From contig JASBNA010000030.1 of NCBI GenBank assembly GCA_038087015.1, positions 310,001 through 374,000 of the forward strand: a DNA stretch of 64,000 nucleotides, written 5' to 3'. The notes under the pieces are model-generated. The model did no database searches. It was not told the DNA's origin and saw nothing but the letters and a program-made list of their open reading frames with translations. The position numbers were made by a program, and so were the translations under genes. Below are positions 24,384 to 36,192 of the stretch, one piece after another. The DNA is from Cerrena zonata. Lineage: Eukaryota > Basidiomycota > Agaricomycetes > Polyporales > Cerrenaceae. How positions within the stretch are numbered: position 1 is the stretch's first letter; each line of letters starts with the position of its first letter.

Positions 24384-27300
24384 ATGCGTCGTCCGACGAG
24401 CCTCGTCGTCGACACGACTTTGAATGATACGAGTTCAACGACCTCTTCACCAGATGCCTCCACCACCAAACTCCCCATTTCTGCTGACTCTTCAGCGCAT
24501 ACAGTCAGCAATGTTCCCCAATCCCCTCAACCATCACAACCCTCTCCACCACAACCATCTATTCGTCTCCTCTTCTCGCTCATCTCAAGACGGCATTTCT
24601 TTATTCTTGTTCTCCCGGCCCTCCTTACCTCCATGTTTGCAGGAGGTGTCGCTCCTTTCATGACTCTTGTTGTCGGCCAAGTCTTTGACGCGCTCTCAAA
24701 ATTCCCTACCACCCCCAATCCTTCTCAAGCTGACAAGCAGCAGCTTCTGCATGACGTTGGTATGACTGCCATTGAGCTTATTGCTCTCGCGATCGGTGCT
24801 CTTGCATTGAGCAGTCTTACTTCGTGTCTCTGGATTTGGACCGGTGAGCGCAACCTTCTTGCTGTGCGCAAAGAGGTCTACACCTCTGTCACACGCAAGG
24901 ATATGATTTGGTTTGACACAAAGATGGGAGAAGAGAATTCTGTACAGACTGCCGAAGGTGATGGTCCTGTCGGCGCTGGAGGTCTTATGGCCAAGTTCGC
25001 AAGGTATGCCATACACTCTAATAAGTAATTATTCGCGTTCTAACTTCTCAAAGGGATACTGATGATGTTCGAATGGCTTCCTCTTTGGCCTCGGGAATGC
25101 TCGTTCAATACCTTACAACGACCATTACCTGCCTCATTATCGCATTCGTTCGTTCATGGTCCCTTTCACTGGTCATTCTTTCAGCACTCCCAGCCATGGT
25201 ACTCATCCAGAGTCTCTCCCAAGCTTTTGTTGGTCCCAACCTCAACAATGAACGCACGCACACCGCTACTGCGGCTACATTGGTCGACCACGCCGTTTCG
25301 GCAATTGCTACGGTCAAAGCATTCAACGCGGAACTCACGAAGCAGAGACCATTGGTGTTGTACTTGACAAGCTGCAGACTGCCGCTAACAAGTGCATTGC
25401 CATCTGGGGTGTCACTGGTAGCATGGCCCAATTCGTTATGATGGCTATGTTCGTCCAAGGATTCTGGTTTGGCTCCAAACTTGTCCGTGAGGGCAAGAAC
25501 AGCGTCGGTGATGTCACTACTGTTTTCTGGGCGTGTCTCATTGCATCCAGCAACCTTCAAATGTGCATCCCCCAGTTCATCATCTTCGCAAAGGGTAAAT
25601 TCGCCATGGCTTCCCTCATTGCCCTCATGGAGTCCGCCGCTTCCCTTCCCGACAACCGTCACAGCTCTACCGTGCACACTCCTTTGTACCGCAAGAAATC
25701 CCGCCGTGCAACTGAGCTGCGCAAGATCATCCCATCGAGCTGTACTGGTGGACTCGAACTTATCGACGCGACTTTTGCTTACCCCTCTCGCCCTACCATG
25801 CCTGTCTTGACCAATGTCAGCGTTTTCCTTCCGGCCGGCGAGACGACCTTTATTGTCGGTGGAAGTGGATCTGGCAAATCTACCATTGCCCAACTTCTTC
25901 TCCGCATGTACGAATTACAAGAAGGCATGATCCGTCTCGACGAACAAGACATGGCCTACCTCGATGCTGAATGGACTCGTCAACACATTTCTGCTGTCTC
26001 TCAGAACTGCATTCTCTTTGACATGACTGTCCACGACAACGTCGCTATGGGACTCGCTGGTCCCGGAAGCAAACGTCGTCCGGAAGATGTGACAAGGGAA
26101 GAAGTTACTGCTGTCTGCAGGGCTGCATTGATGCACGAGTTCGTGCGTGACTTGCCCGACGGATACGATACTAAACTTGGTAACGGTGGTGCCAACTTGA
26201 GCGGTGGCCAGAAACAGAGATTGGCTATTGCCCGCGCATTATTGCGAAACCCGACTGTCCTTATTCTTGGTATGTTTCCCTTTGATCTCCCTTCAGAATA
26301 TGTATTAATAATTTATGTACAGATGAAGCCACGTCCGCGCTGGACGCGACGTCTCGTCTCCTGGTCTTCGAAGCCATCAAAGCATGGCGCCGAAACATGA
26401 CCACTGTTGTAATCACCCACGACCTCTCCCAAATCACCTCAGAAGATTTTGTCTACGTCCTCAAAGGCGGTGCTCTTGTCGAGCAAGGCTTCCGTGAAGA
26501 TCTCGAGAAATGTTCCGACAGCGAGTTTTACTACATGGCTAACATGCAGGACGCTTCCGGCGGTTTCTTGCCCGAAGTCTCTCCTCTCGAGGAACACTCT
26601 GCTCCCTTGGAAGCTATCCTCGAACAACAGGAAGCCGAGAAGGACCGGGAACTCGAGGCTGTTGGCTTCAACCGACTTACGCTCAAGCACCAGAGCATCT
26701 ACCGACCCCTCACTATGGGTAACTGGATGCTCGACGCTGTCGCTGATTTGACAAAACCAACTGCTACCGCCGACATCCCTACCATTGGTGCTCCTCGCCA
26801 ACCTCATCAAACCAACCGATATTTCCCTGATGATGTTGTCAGCCCCAAGTCACCCCAAGACAACCGATTCTCCATTCACGTCGACATTCCTATCACTCCC
26901 ACTCCCATCGCTATCTCTGGTGCTGCCAACCGCCGCTACAGTCTTCCATTCACCCCTATCTCTCCCACCTCCAAGTTCAGCTTCCCTGAATCGACTCTCG
27001 TTGACGAGGAAGAGACCATCGAGGAGAAGTATGGATACGTCGCGCGCCGTGTTACCAAGAGGCGAATGACCGACGCTTCCCTCAAGAAGCCCATCCGTGC
27101 TAAATGGGATGAGAAGAGTCTTGCCGCATTGCAATCGGTCAAAGTCGAATCCTCAACGCCCGAAGAAAACAAGGAGGAACTTTCTAATGACTCCCAAGTT
27201 CCTTTCTGGCGACTAATGAAGGATATCTACCCCACCGTACCCCACAAGCCTCTCATCCTATTCGGTCTTTTTATGTCCCTCGCAAGCGGTGCCATGACCC

Positions 27301-29056
27301 CCATCTTCTCATATCTCTTCTCCCGTCTCCTCTACGAGGTCTCTACCGGTGCTCAGAACGTCCATACCATTAACACATACGGCGGTATCGTTCTCTCCGT
27401 TGCAGCTCTCGATGGCCTAGTCTATGGTCTTAAATACTCCGTCATGGAATACGCAGCGATGAAATGGGTCACCAAGATTCGCAAGTCCTGCCTCAAACTC
27501 GTCCTTTCTCAGGACAAGAAGTGGTTCGACAAGACGGAGAACAGCTCTGTGCGATTGATGCAGATCCTCATTAAGGATGGGGACGATGCACGAACGCTCA
27601 TTGCTACCGTTCTTTCGCAATTCTTTGTTGTCGCTGCCATGCTTGGTGTTGGACTCATCTGGGCTTTTGTTGTCGGATGGCAACTCACTCTTATTGGTAT
27701 CGCCATTGCGCCTGTATTCGCTCTTGCGATGACAATTCAGACCAACTTGGTTTCCAAGTGCGAGTTCCGCAACAAGCGTGCACGCGAGGACGTTGCCAAA
27801 GGTTACTACGATGTACGTTTAACCCGTTCTATTTGTTCTACTCAATGCTGATATTTATCCTGTAGGCTATTTCTAACGTCCGTGGCATTCGTGCTATGGG
27901 ATTCGAGTCCGCCTTCCAGGAGAAGTTCGACAAGTCCTCAGAGGAGGCTCTGACGACAGGAGTGCGGGGCGCTTTTGTCGAAGGTTGCACCTACGGTGTG
28001 GCTAGTGCTTTGATCTATCTCGCCGAGGCCCTCTTGTTCTACGTTGGTGCCGTATTGATTGCCCGCGGTACTTATGACTATCTCCGAATGATCCAAGTCT
28101 TGAACTTGGTTGTTTTTACTGTTTCTATTGGTTCTCAACTCATGGCATTCAGTAAGTCTCTTCGCGTGTATCAGGTCGTGAATACCTTTCTGACGATATT
28201 TTCCTTCCTTATAGCTCAACGAATTGCCAAGTCCGTCCAGGCGACGCGCGATTTCAACACCCTTCTCAAACTCACTACCGATACCGACGAGTCTCGTGGC
28301 ATGCTACGACCTCCCGTCGCTGGCAATGTCGCATTCAACCATATCAATTTCTCTTACCCCGAACGACCTGATGTTCCCGTCCTCAAAGATTTCTCTATCG
28401 AGATCGGGGACAGTGAATGTGTCGCTATCGTCGGTTCTTCAGGTTCTGGAAAGTCCACCATGGCAGCCCTTCTTCAACGTCTCTACCAACCCAGCTCTGG
28501 CTCAATTACTATCGGCTTGAACGATGTCTCCGTGGCTGATGTTCACTATCTGCGACACCATATCTCTGTCGTCAGTCAACAACCTAATCTCTTCGATTGT
28601 ACCATCGCCGAGAACATCGCTTACGGCAACAAGTCCCTCCCCGAAGCTGATATCCGAGCTGCTGCAAGAGCTGCACATGTCCACGACTTCATCATGACTC
28701 TCCCCAAAGGATACGAAACTCACGTCGGCGAGAACGCCTCCCTGATCTCGGGCGGTCAAGCACAGCGACTCCAGATTGCTCGTGCTTTGGCTCGACCGGC
28801 CAAGATTCTCATCTTGGACGAGTGCACATCTGCTTTGGACCCTCAGAACCAAGCTGCCGTGATGGAGACGATCATGGATGCCAAGGCCGGCCGCACGACT
28901 ATCATGGTGACGCATAAGCTTCCCGTGATGAGGATGTGCGATCGTATTTTGGTTGTACACGAAGGTGCTATCGTTGAAGAGGGTACTTATGAAGACCTTA
29001 TGCAACGACGTGGTGTCTTTGCTCAACTCGCTAGCGGTGGAGAGTGGATGGATTGA
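24384..29056 (+). CDS. STE6-like full ABC transporter (ABCB), one-base frame break
   Basis: Full-size ABCB exporter of about 1484 aa, TMD-NBD-TMD-NBD, of the fungal a-factor (lipopeptide pheromone) exporter class. Exons: 24384-25003, 25054-26269, 26323-27812, 27866-28151 and 28215-29056. NBD1 has GGSGSGKST, LSGGQKQR and DEATSALD; NBD2 has GSSGSGKST, ISGGQAQR and DECTSALD. The long linker after NBD1 is Pro/Ser-rich. The frame stops after AFNAELTK; adding one A at 25332-25333 gives AFNAETHEAETIGVV and on into ANKCIAIWGVTGSMAQF. With that base the sum is divisible by three. The start ATG gives MRRPTSLVVDT, and earlier frame sequence has no ATG. Pheromone export is inferred from family resemblance, not shown. 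Confidence 0.87.
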
Positions 29057-29841
29057 TTCCACTTTCTTTTTGTTTTCCTATCTCTTTCTCTTCCTGTTAT
29101 TTTGTTTTCTCTCGCATTGACGCTATACTTTTTGCATTCGTTCACGTTCAGTCTATAGTCTCATACTCTCCCACATCCTTTGCTTTCTTTGCACCATACG
29201 GAAACCTTTTTGGTGTTGTTGCGCCCGTGCGACAATATCATCTTTTAGTAGTTATAGCTTCGTTCACACCAACCCCCTCTGCATGATTCCTTGTTGCATC
29301 AGATATCACATCTCACTAACTCCCATTGTAAAAGTAATTATTTCACATCCGATGTATCCTTATCTCATAGTAGAACATTTCAATGACAGTTACGATGTTT
29401 ACGAATATGTTTTGTGTGATGCTCCTAAGTGCAGTTAGAGGTTCCGACATTCCCATTAGTATCATTAAGAGGTTAATATATCGCACTCGATATGACGACG
29501 GGGGTTGTGAGTGCACTTGACTTCCACGTAGAGGCTACTGAGGCTACACTTAACATGTAATCTGGTGGTGGGAACGCGGCGACAAAATGCACCACAAACA
29601 CCCACAATTTGGGCGGCTCGTGACGTCAAGCACCTTCGTTGTGGAAAGAACTCTAACCCTGCACCAACATTGCATATAGATCAAGGGGTGGGTGATGGAA
29701 TTTGTGTATGGCCCATGACGTTAAGTGCCACAGCGAGAGTGCATATAGGGCCAGATTTCGGAGCGTTCTAATAATTACTTATCCTGTTGAACCCTCAACT
29801 CGAGCTCCAACAACATTTTTTTGTCAAAAAAAATCCTTATC
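29057..29841. other. Intergenic, no gene seen
   Basis: 785 bp, starting with a T-rich 3' UTR of the ABC transporter. No supported frame. An A run lies just before the start of the next gene. Confidence 0.5.
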
Positions 29842-30508
29842 ATGAGCAGCATAACCGACCAACATCACAACGACTACGTCGGCAGCGATGCCAATGCCGG
29901 GCGTATTCCTGGTGCAAATAAGGCTACCACCGGTCATCACTTTGTTTCAGTCTTTCCTAAAGGTGAGGATATTTTCATGACAATCATAATGAAACTATGA
30001 CATACTAAAACCATTATAGAGGGTGCGAACAATCAGTCAACCGGGGAACGTCGTCCTCAGGAACATTTACCTCCTCCTACTGGCCGAGATCTTCCTCCTA
30101 ATGCAGGACGGCGAGCACCTTCAGACCAACAAACCGAGTTTGCGCCCAACGCGTACATGCCCGGAAACAATATTGCTCCCAATGGTATGTTGCAATTATT
30201 CTTCCCTTCGCTATGGGGCCTTCAAGTTGATCATGTCTCTTGTAGAGGACATTTACCACCAAACGAATCTCCCACCCCAGCCTCTAGACCCAGCCCCTGG
30301 TTCCAATACTGTCATCGACCGAGACCCTTGGGCACAGAAGGCTTCTGCTGCTGACACCCTACAAGGCGCAACATCTAAAGACGTGCATGGTGGTATCGGT
30401 CAGCCGTTCGGTGGACAGACGAGTGCGGAGCTTCATCATGACGGTAATCAGCACAGGAAACGCAACCTGCAAGGTACTGGTCAATATGGTGATGCAGGCG
30501 ACCTCTAG
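29842..30508 (+). CDS. Small disordered hypothetical protein
   Basis: Predicted 182-aa protein in three exons (29842-29962, 30020-30184 and 30246-30508) with canonical GT-AG introns and matching phase. Composition is rich in Gly, Pro, Asn, Gln and His with no hydrophobic segment and no Cys, so it is probably disordered and soluble. Motifs such as PPPTGRDLPPNAG, VIDRDPWAQKA and the ending GTGQYGDAGDL are not known to me. Conserved phase over two introns supports a real gene. No function is assigned. Confidence 0.6.
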
Positions 30509-30913
30509 AAGTAGTTCGGGAAGGTTCTAGTAATCCTCGTTGACGATATATCATATATCTTCCTAGTTTATTTAAAATCAAAAAAGAAGGTCGAAGGCTT
30601 GTGTAATCTCCAACAAAGGAGTCGAATTAGTGTACCTGAAATGTTATAACCTTATAGGAGGCTGTTGAGAGTCTGAGTACTGCTTACGTTGTGACCTGTG
30701 GGTGCGCCCACCAGGTTTGAAAAGGGTTTTGCGAAATAGAGCTTGAAAGTTTAATAACATATCACTGATCGACTGTCATCAAATCGTCGCTCTATAGTCA
30801 GCAACGGAGACTACTTAAAAGTAGTAGTGATGCTGGTACTGTAGGTGCACGGTGTTCCATTAACACAAGGGCGCTTATTAGAATACGTAAAGCGTACATT
30901 TTGAATATGTATC
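30509..30913. other. Intergenic, no gene seen
   Basis: 405 bp between the small disordered protein and tRNA-Ile. No frame or repeat is supported. Confidence 0.45.
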
Positions 30914-30987
30914 GGCCGAATAGCTCAGTTGGTTAGAGCGTGGTGCTAATAACGCCAAGGTCGTCGGTTCGATCCCGGCGTTGGCCA
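30914..30987 (+). tRNA. tRNA-Ile (AAT), acceptor stem mismatch
   Basis: 74-nt intronless tRNA with anticodon loop CTAATAA, D-arm GCTCAGTTGGTTAGAGC and T-arm GTCGGTTCGATCCCGGC. It matches the copy at 36119-36192 at every position except base 7, which is A here and C there. Base 7 should pair with G66, so this copy has an A-G mismatch at the foot of the acceptor stem. A T6 run about 15 nt downstream can end transcription. Confidence 0.9.
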
Positions 30988-31124
30988 GAATTTCGTAACA
31001 AATCATTTTTTGGGTGGTGGTGATCGGTGATCGGTCGCACGCTATGTCGAATGGCAGTAAATTTCGGATTCGACCTTTACCAACACTGACCTTCTGCAGC
31101 ACACCTTGCCCCTCAGGCTGCACG

Positions 31125-32641
31125 ATGCCTACCTCACTGAACACTCTACGCGACTCTCTCGAAAAGCACAATGCTACCTTTGAGAGTTTGCTCAATTTGA
31201 TCCCTGCGAAATATTATCTCGTGCAGGAGCTTTCGGAAGAGCAGGCAAGATTACTTTGTTAAGGTCTCCCCTTGCGAAATTTCACTAACAGATTGCTTGT
31301 AGATTGCTTCTAAGTACCAAAAGAACAGCAAGAAGCAAAAAGCACCAAAACAAGCTATCAAAGAGGCTACTAAAAAGGCCAAGAAAGACAAGGTCCGCCA
31401 GTACCTCCCCCAACCGATCCCTCCTACCGTGAAAATACTAACTCTACACCCTACTTTAGCTTGACCCTGCTAACAACAAAACTATCCTCGAACTCCAGCA
31501 GGAGGTTGCTCTTGCAAAAGAACAAGAACGGTCCCCAAGTCAGAAAGCTAAAGGCAAGCGGAAAGCTGCCGAGGCCGACTTGGACGATGACAACGAAATG
31601 GATATTGACATGTCCTTTGACGGGGATGATGATGTGGAAGGAGGGTCTGACGATGGCTCTGATGTCGACATGGGTGAAGACGGTGGGGAGGGGGAGGGAC
31701 AGGATGTCCAGCCTATGCCTATGTCGGGAGGGATTCAGGATTTACGAGATCGACTGCATGCTCGGATGGCTGCTTTGCGTCGTGGTGGGAGAGGTGGTGG
31801 GTTTAATAATTGGGAGGCGGGGAGTAGAGATGATTTGATTGAGGAGAGGAGGAGACAGAGAGCGACGTTGAGGGAAAATAGGCGGAAGGAGACGAGGGAG
31901 AAAATAAAGAAGGAAGCGGAGGCGAAGGGTAAGAAGGGGACTAAAGAGAAGGACAGAACTGCTGGTCCCACTACCAAGGTACGCAATATTGCTTAAAATC
32001 CTTTGACATTTATCTAAACTATGTTTATAGCAACAACTCCTTGTCCCCGACCAACCCACCGCTTCCGGCTCAAGAGGCCACTCCTCCACAACAACTAACA
32101 TCGCTTTCCCCTTACTCGCCAACGCTGCTGCGTCGAACAGGAAACACCTCAAGACATCCACCAACCCCACTCAAGCACTCTCACAACTTGCCTCACGAAA
32201 AGAAAAATTGGCGTCGTTGCCTGAGGATAGGCGGAAAGAAAAAGAGGAGAGGGAGAAATGGGAGAAGGCGGAAGCTAGGATGGAGGGTGTCAAGGTGCAT
32301 GATGATGAGGGTCGTTTGAAGAAAGCTGTCAAGAGGAAGGAGAAGGAGAAGGTTAAGAGTAAGAAGGCTTGGTACGTCCCCCCTCGCTTTCTTTGTCGGA
32401 AATTTACTAAAGTTGAATTTCTACTTGTAGGGATGAGCGCAAAGAGCAGGTCGCGACGTCAATGGCTGCCAAGCAAAAGAAACGGACGGACAATATCACC
32501 TCACGGAACGAGAGGAGGAAAGACAAGAAAATGGGTGTCAAGACCAAACCTTCCAAAGACAAAGCTCGACCTGGTTTCGAGGGCAAGTCGTTTGGCAAGG
32601 GAAAACCCAAAGCTAAGGGCAAACCTTCTGGCAAGAAGTGA
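31125..32641 (+). CDS. SURF6/Rrp14 family ribosome biogenesis protein
   Basis: Predicted 426-aa nucleolar protein for pre-rRNA processing. Exons: 31125-31244, 31303-31392, 31460-31978, 32031-32371 and 32431-32641; the sum is divisible by three. The N-terminal Rrp14 region (LRDSLEKHNATFESLLNLIP) is followed by an acidic stretch (31.6 kb) and then the SURF6 core, rich in Lys, Arg and Glu (GIQDLRDRLHARMAALR, RDDLIEERRRQRATLRENRR, then RKEKLASLPEDRRKEKEEREKW). The C-terminus is very basic (KSFGKGKPKAKGKPSGKK). The first intron begins GC (CAG|GCAAGA). I start at 31125 because the earlier in-frame codons are not conserved-looking. Confidence 0.85.
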
Positions 32642-33084
32642 TATCCTCGTACTCTGCAGACTGTCCGCTCTGTTGCTTCTTGTATCCGCCTTCTATCTCA
32701 TTCTCAATATCATTATCATTGTGCTTTTCCGTTTGTATCTCAATCGTTGTTTTTCGGATGTTCAGGCATAGTGCGAAGCCATGCTCATTGAGTTTCTCAT
32801 ATTTAGAGCACGACCGCCTATGAAATTGTGAGGTGAGTTGTATTAGACTATATAGGCATGATTAGGAGGGTATAAATCCACAAAAAGACCGTTTAACTGT
32901 TTATGCAAGACAATAAATACAATCAACCACGGCCACCCCACAACACCCATCCCGCAAGAGGCATCATCATCGAACGAATGAGCGAAATGTTAGGAAAGAA
33001 ACAGCACATAACATACAATATTCCATAACCATAACGTCAATACCACCGCCCGCCTTCTCTTCATCCGATCTTTTTGTCGTACTC
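32642..33084. other. Convergent 3' ends, no gene seen
   Basis: 443 bp between the stops of SURF6 (+) and the CDF protein (-). It is expected to hold both 3' UTRs. Confidence 0.5.
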
Positions 33085-35866
33085 TCAGTGCTTCGTCTCC
33101 AACCCCTCCCTAACGATCCCCACTCCGACCTCAGCCTCACACTCTCCCCCATCACCTTCACCCATCCCAAACCTCAACGCGCTCATACATCGATCCTGAG
33201 CCCACTTCGTCAGTTCCAAAAGCTCTTGATCACACAAATCATTCGATGTATGTAATTCCACTGTGACGACTAGTCGTTGAGTCGGTCCGAGAGCTTTAGG
33301 ATGTCGGGCACCGTATCCTGAGGGACGTTGGAGTGGAGGCGTGAGTTGCCAGATGTGTGGTGGGGGAACATGTAGGACCTTCTCGTGTCGCTCAATCTAA
33401 ACGATGAACGAAAAATGTTAGTGACACTGAAGCGCGGATAAACGAGTGGGGAATGACGAACCTCTCGCATGGCTCGTAAGAATGCTTCCATACGAGCTCC
33501 AGGAAGGCCTCTCGAGGGCGCCGTCTGCAGAAGAACAGAACCTAGCGCTACCGCGGCAGGGTATGCTAGATAAGACGTCACGATTGTCTCTACTGCAGCT
33601 AGCAATAAATCGAATTCCCGATGTTGGAATCTGTGGATTTAAGCAGTTAGGTCTTTCGAAAACAGTGAGATGAAGCGGAGGGACATACGACGGCACGAAG
33701 AGATATGTTCCAAAGAGGGACGTGCAAAAGAAAAGAGGTGCGAGGGTGTATGGATTCGAGAGAAGGTTAGCGAGGTAAGGTGGGTAGGAGGGCGACCTGT
33801 AACGGTATCGAGCGGGAAGAAGGACATGAATAGGCGGAATAAAGTTATTGGCAACTGTTATGAAAAAATGAGCATTTCAAACGATTAAAATCGAGGGCGA
33901 GACACTTACTGCTAACAAGTTTCGCTTGGTTATCGAAACCAATAGCACTGACAAGGAGGGACATCATGGTCATGAGAAGAAGTAAGGGAGGGAAGTCGAT
34001 CCTAAACCGAAGGGGGACGAGATTAGTGGTTTGAACAACTGCGTTGGATTGTTTAAGACATACCCGAAAATATCAGTGACCTCGTCACCGTGATGATGAT
34101 GGTGGCCTTCGCCGCTCGATAGGAGGAAATGTTCCAGTGTCTCCTTACACACATACACAGCAGCGAAAATGAGGTAGATCGACTGGGCATAAATCAGAAG
34201 AGTTTCCAATCTCGCATTTCTGAAACATAATTAGACATATTTCGAATTTTCATTTCAAATGTACGTACCCGAATGGTCGTCGCGAATGATCTTCATACTC
34301 GGCTTGGCCAACCAACTAGGGATCACTTTCCCCAAAGCGATACCGAACGAATCGAAAACAACCCAATATCCCAGTCCCGTACATGCCAGAGAACCTGTTT
34401 GTTGTCCAGAGACCCAAAGCGCTGCTCCCAAAGCAAATTGAAATACAGCCATAGAAGCAGCAGCAGGGCTGATATCGGGATCTGCACGGACAGAACCGAT
34501 GGGTGATTTTGACCGTGCGAGTTCAGTAGGACGTGAATGTGAGTGTGAGTGTATATGCGGCTCCGGAGAATGGGAGTGTGAGTGTGAATGCGAATGATCA
34601 TGGTCATGGTCGAGATGTGAATGACTATGATTGTGGTTATGAGCAGATGTTTCTGCAGATGGTGCTGGGCTGGTCGGGAATGTAGCAGCAGGGTTCCACG
34701 GACTGACAGGAGTAGGTGTGGGGTTTGTATGCAGCTCATCGCCTGGCTCCAGGAAAGAGAAAAAGTTGTGTGAAAGCGAGTGCTTGTGATGATGGCCCCT
34801 TCTAGATGCTCCCCGGTTGGAGTTTGATGGTTGCAAACCCGGCGCTACGTGCCCGTTCATGGTTGGACTAGAAGGAGGACGTGCACCGAATGTAAAGCCT
34901 TCACGAAATGTACGTTGCCCGGGACCAGGCGACGAGGACATCGGGGGCATCATCATACCTTCATCAGAGTGACTGCTCCCAACGGAATGCACAGACGAGG
35001 AAGGAGTAAAGTCCAATTCCTGTGCTCCATCTTCCGCAATTGATGTGGATGGCAATGTGCCTGGTCTGGGGAAGAATATGGACAGGTTTCGAGAGTGCAA
35101 CCTAGAGTGCCTTCTTGGGTTTCCACCGACAGATGAACCAGACGAGGACGAGGGAGTGAGACCGTTCGTAGCATGAATAGAAGCAGGACGACCGTTTGGA
35201 GCTATGCCCTTCAGATCAGGCTCAGAGGACGGGGACGGTCCGGGGAAACGATACATCGTTGGTGAGACCGGACTTCGGGGGGAACATTGACGTCCCCGAA
35301 GGAGGGAATGAAGCTCCTAAAGGAGAGGGTGTACTGGGCGAGAAGGGTCCTGATACAGACCGCGTCCTGGCATGAGAGGATGCATGCGAAGGTAAAGACA
35401 GTGACTGTCGCATAGCAGGTGCTTGATGGCGATAATGACCATTGGGTGGTTGCAGATGTCCGTTTGGAGATGCATTGAATGGTGGTCGTGGGGGTACTGC
35501 GAAACTCGTTCGGTATGGACCAGCAGAAGGAGGATGTGAATGCGAAGCAGGAAGTTGCTCCGATAAGCTAGGGGCTGATGGCGTGGAGTTTACGCGTGAG
35601 CGAGGGGGTGAGGTAAGATTGACATGATTCCCTTGCGAGCCATGGCCGTTTGGTATAGGGATAGGAAGACTGACTTGTCCGTCTATTGGCGAGGCATCTG
35701 CGGATGAGGGCGATTCGTTCTGAATAATGATTCCAGGTGGTCGCATCAACGTAGGCACCGGCGGCGCATCCGTCGGGAATACGAGAACATTATCGTCCTC
35801 CTCTCGACTAGATTTTCGGCGATGTACACGAGAAGTCTGTTCTGTAGAGATGCTGTTTACTGCCAT
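33085..35866 (-). CDS. CDF/ZnT zinc transporter-like membrane protein, one-base frame break
   Basis: Predicted 831-aa cation diffusion facilitator-like protein, likely of ER or Golgi membranes. Exons (minus): 35866-34265, 34219-34064, 34001-33910, 33854-33689, 33630-33462 and 33396-33085. The first ~400 residues are Ser/Pro-rich and cytosolic, followed by a His/Asp-rich tract (DHDHDHSHSHSHSHS). Membrane segments include MAVFQFALGAALWVSG, GYWVVFDSFGIALG, TLLIYAQSIYLIFAAVYV and a ZnT-type C-terminal domain. A run of six C in the sense strand (35277-35282) must be read as five to go from SGTSMFP into RSPVSPTMYRFPG; with that the total is divisible by three. The canonical His of the HxxxD pairs is not evident, so a Zrg17/ZnT6-like non-transporting partner is possible. 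Confidence 0.75.
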
Positions 35867-36118
35867 AATGCGAGCATGTACCTCTGTCGTATCACAAGAA
35901 GTCTTCAAGAATAGGATTCACCGGACCAGCAGTAACGTGTGTGTTAAACACTTCGAAGCGCAGTATGAAATGAGTGTCTGCGGTCTGATAGGAAGGAGTG
36001 GACAACGGTCGTGCTCGACGTTCGAGACGACCCACAGCTCAGCCAAGCTCTAATTACACCAAGCACAATGTTCTCTGCGGGAGCAGCACGGAAATATCCG
36101 ACCAATGTTACATTGCAT

Positions 36119-36192
36119 GGCCGACTAGCTCAGTTGGTTAGAGCGTGGTGCTAATAACGCCAAGGTCGTCGGTTCGATCCCGGCGTTGGCCA
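36119..36192 (+). tRNA. tRNA-Ile (AAT)
   Basis: Second 74-nt tRNA-Ile(AAT), identical to the copy at 30914 except base 7. Its acceptor arms GGCCGAC and GTTGGCC pair along all seven positions, discriminator A. A T5 run follows within 10 nt. Confidence 0.93.

Noticed and set aside
34550..34640. GTGAGT-rich tandem repeat as a possible minisatellite
   Set aside because: It is the His/Ser codon repeat of the CDF protein's His-rich tract, in frame.
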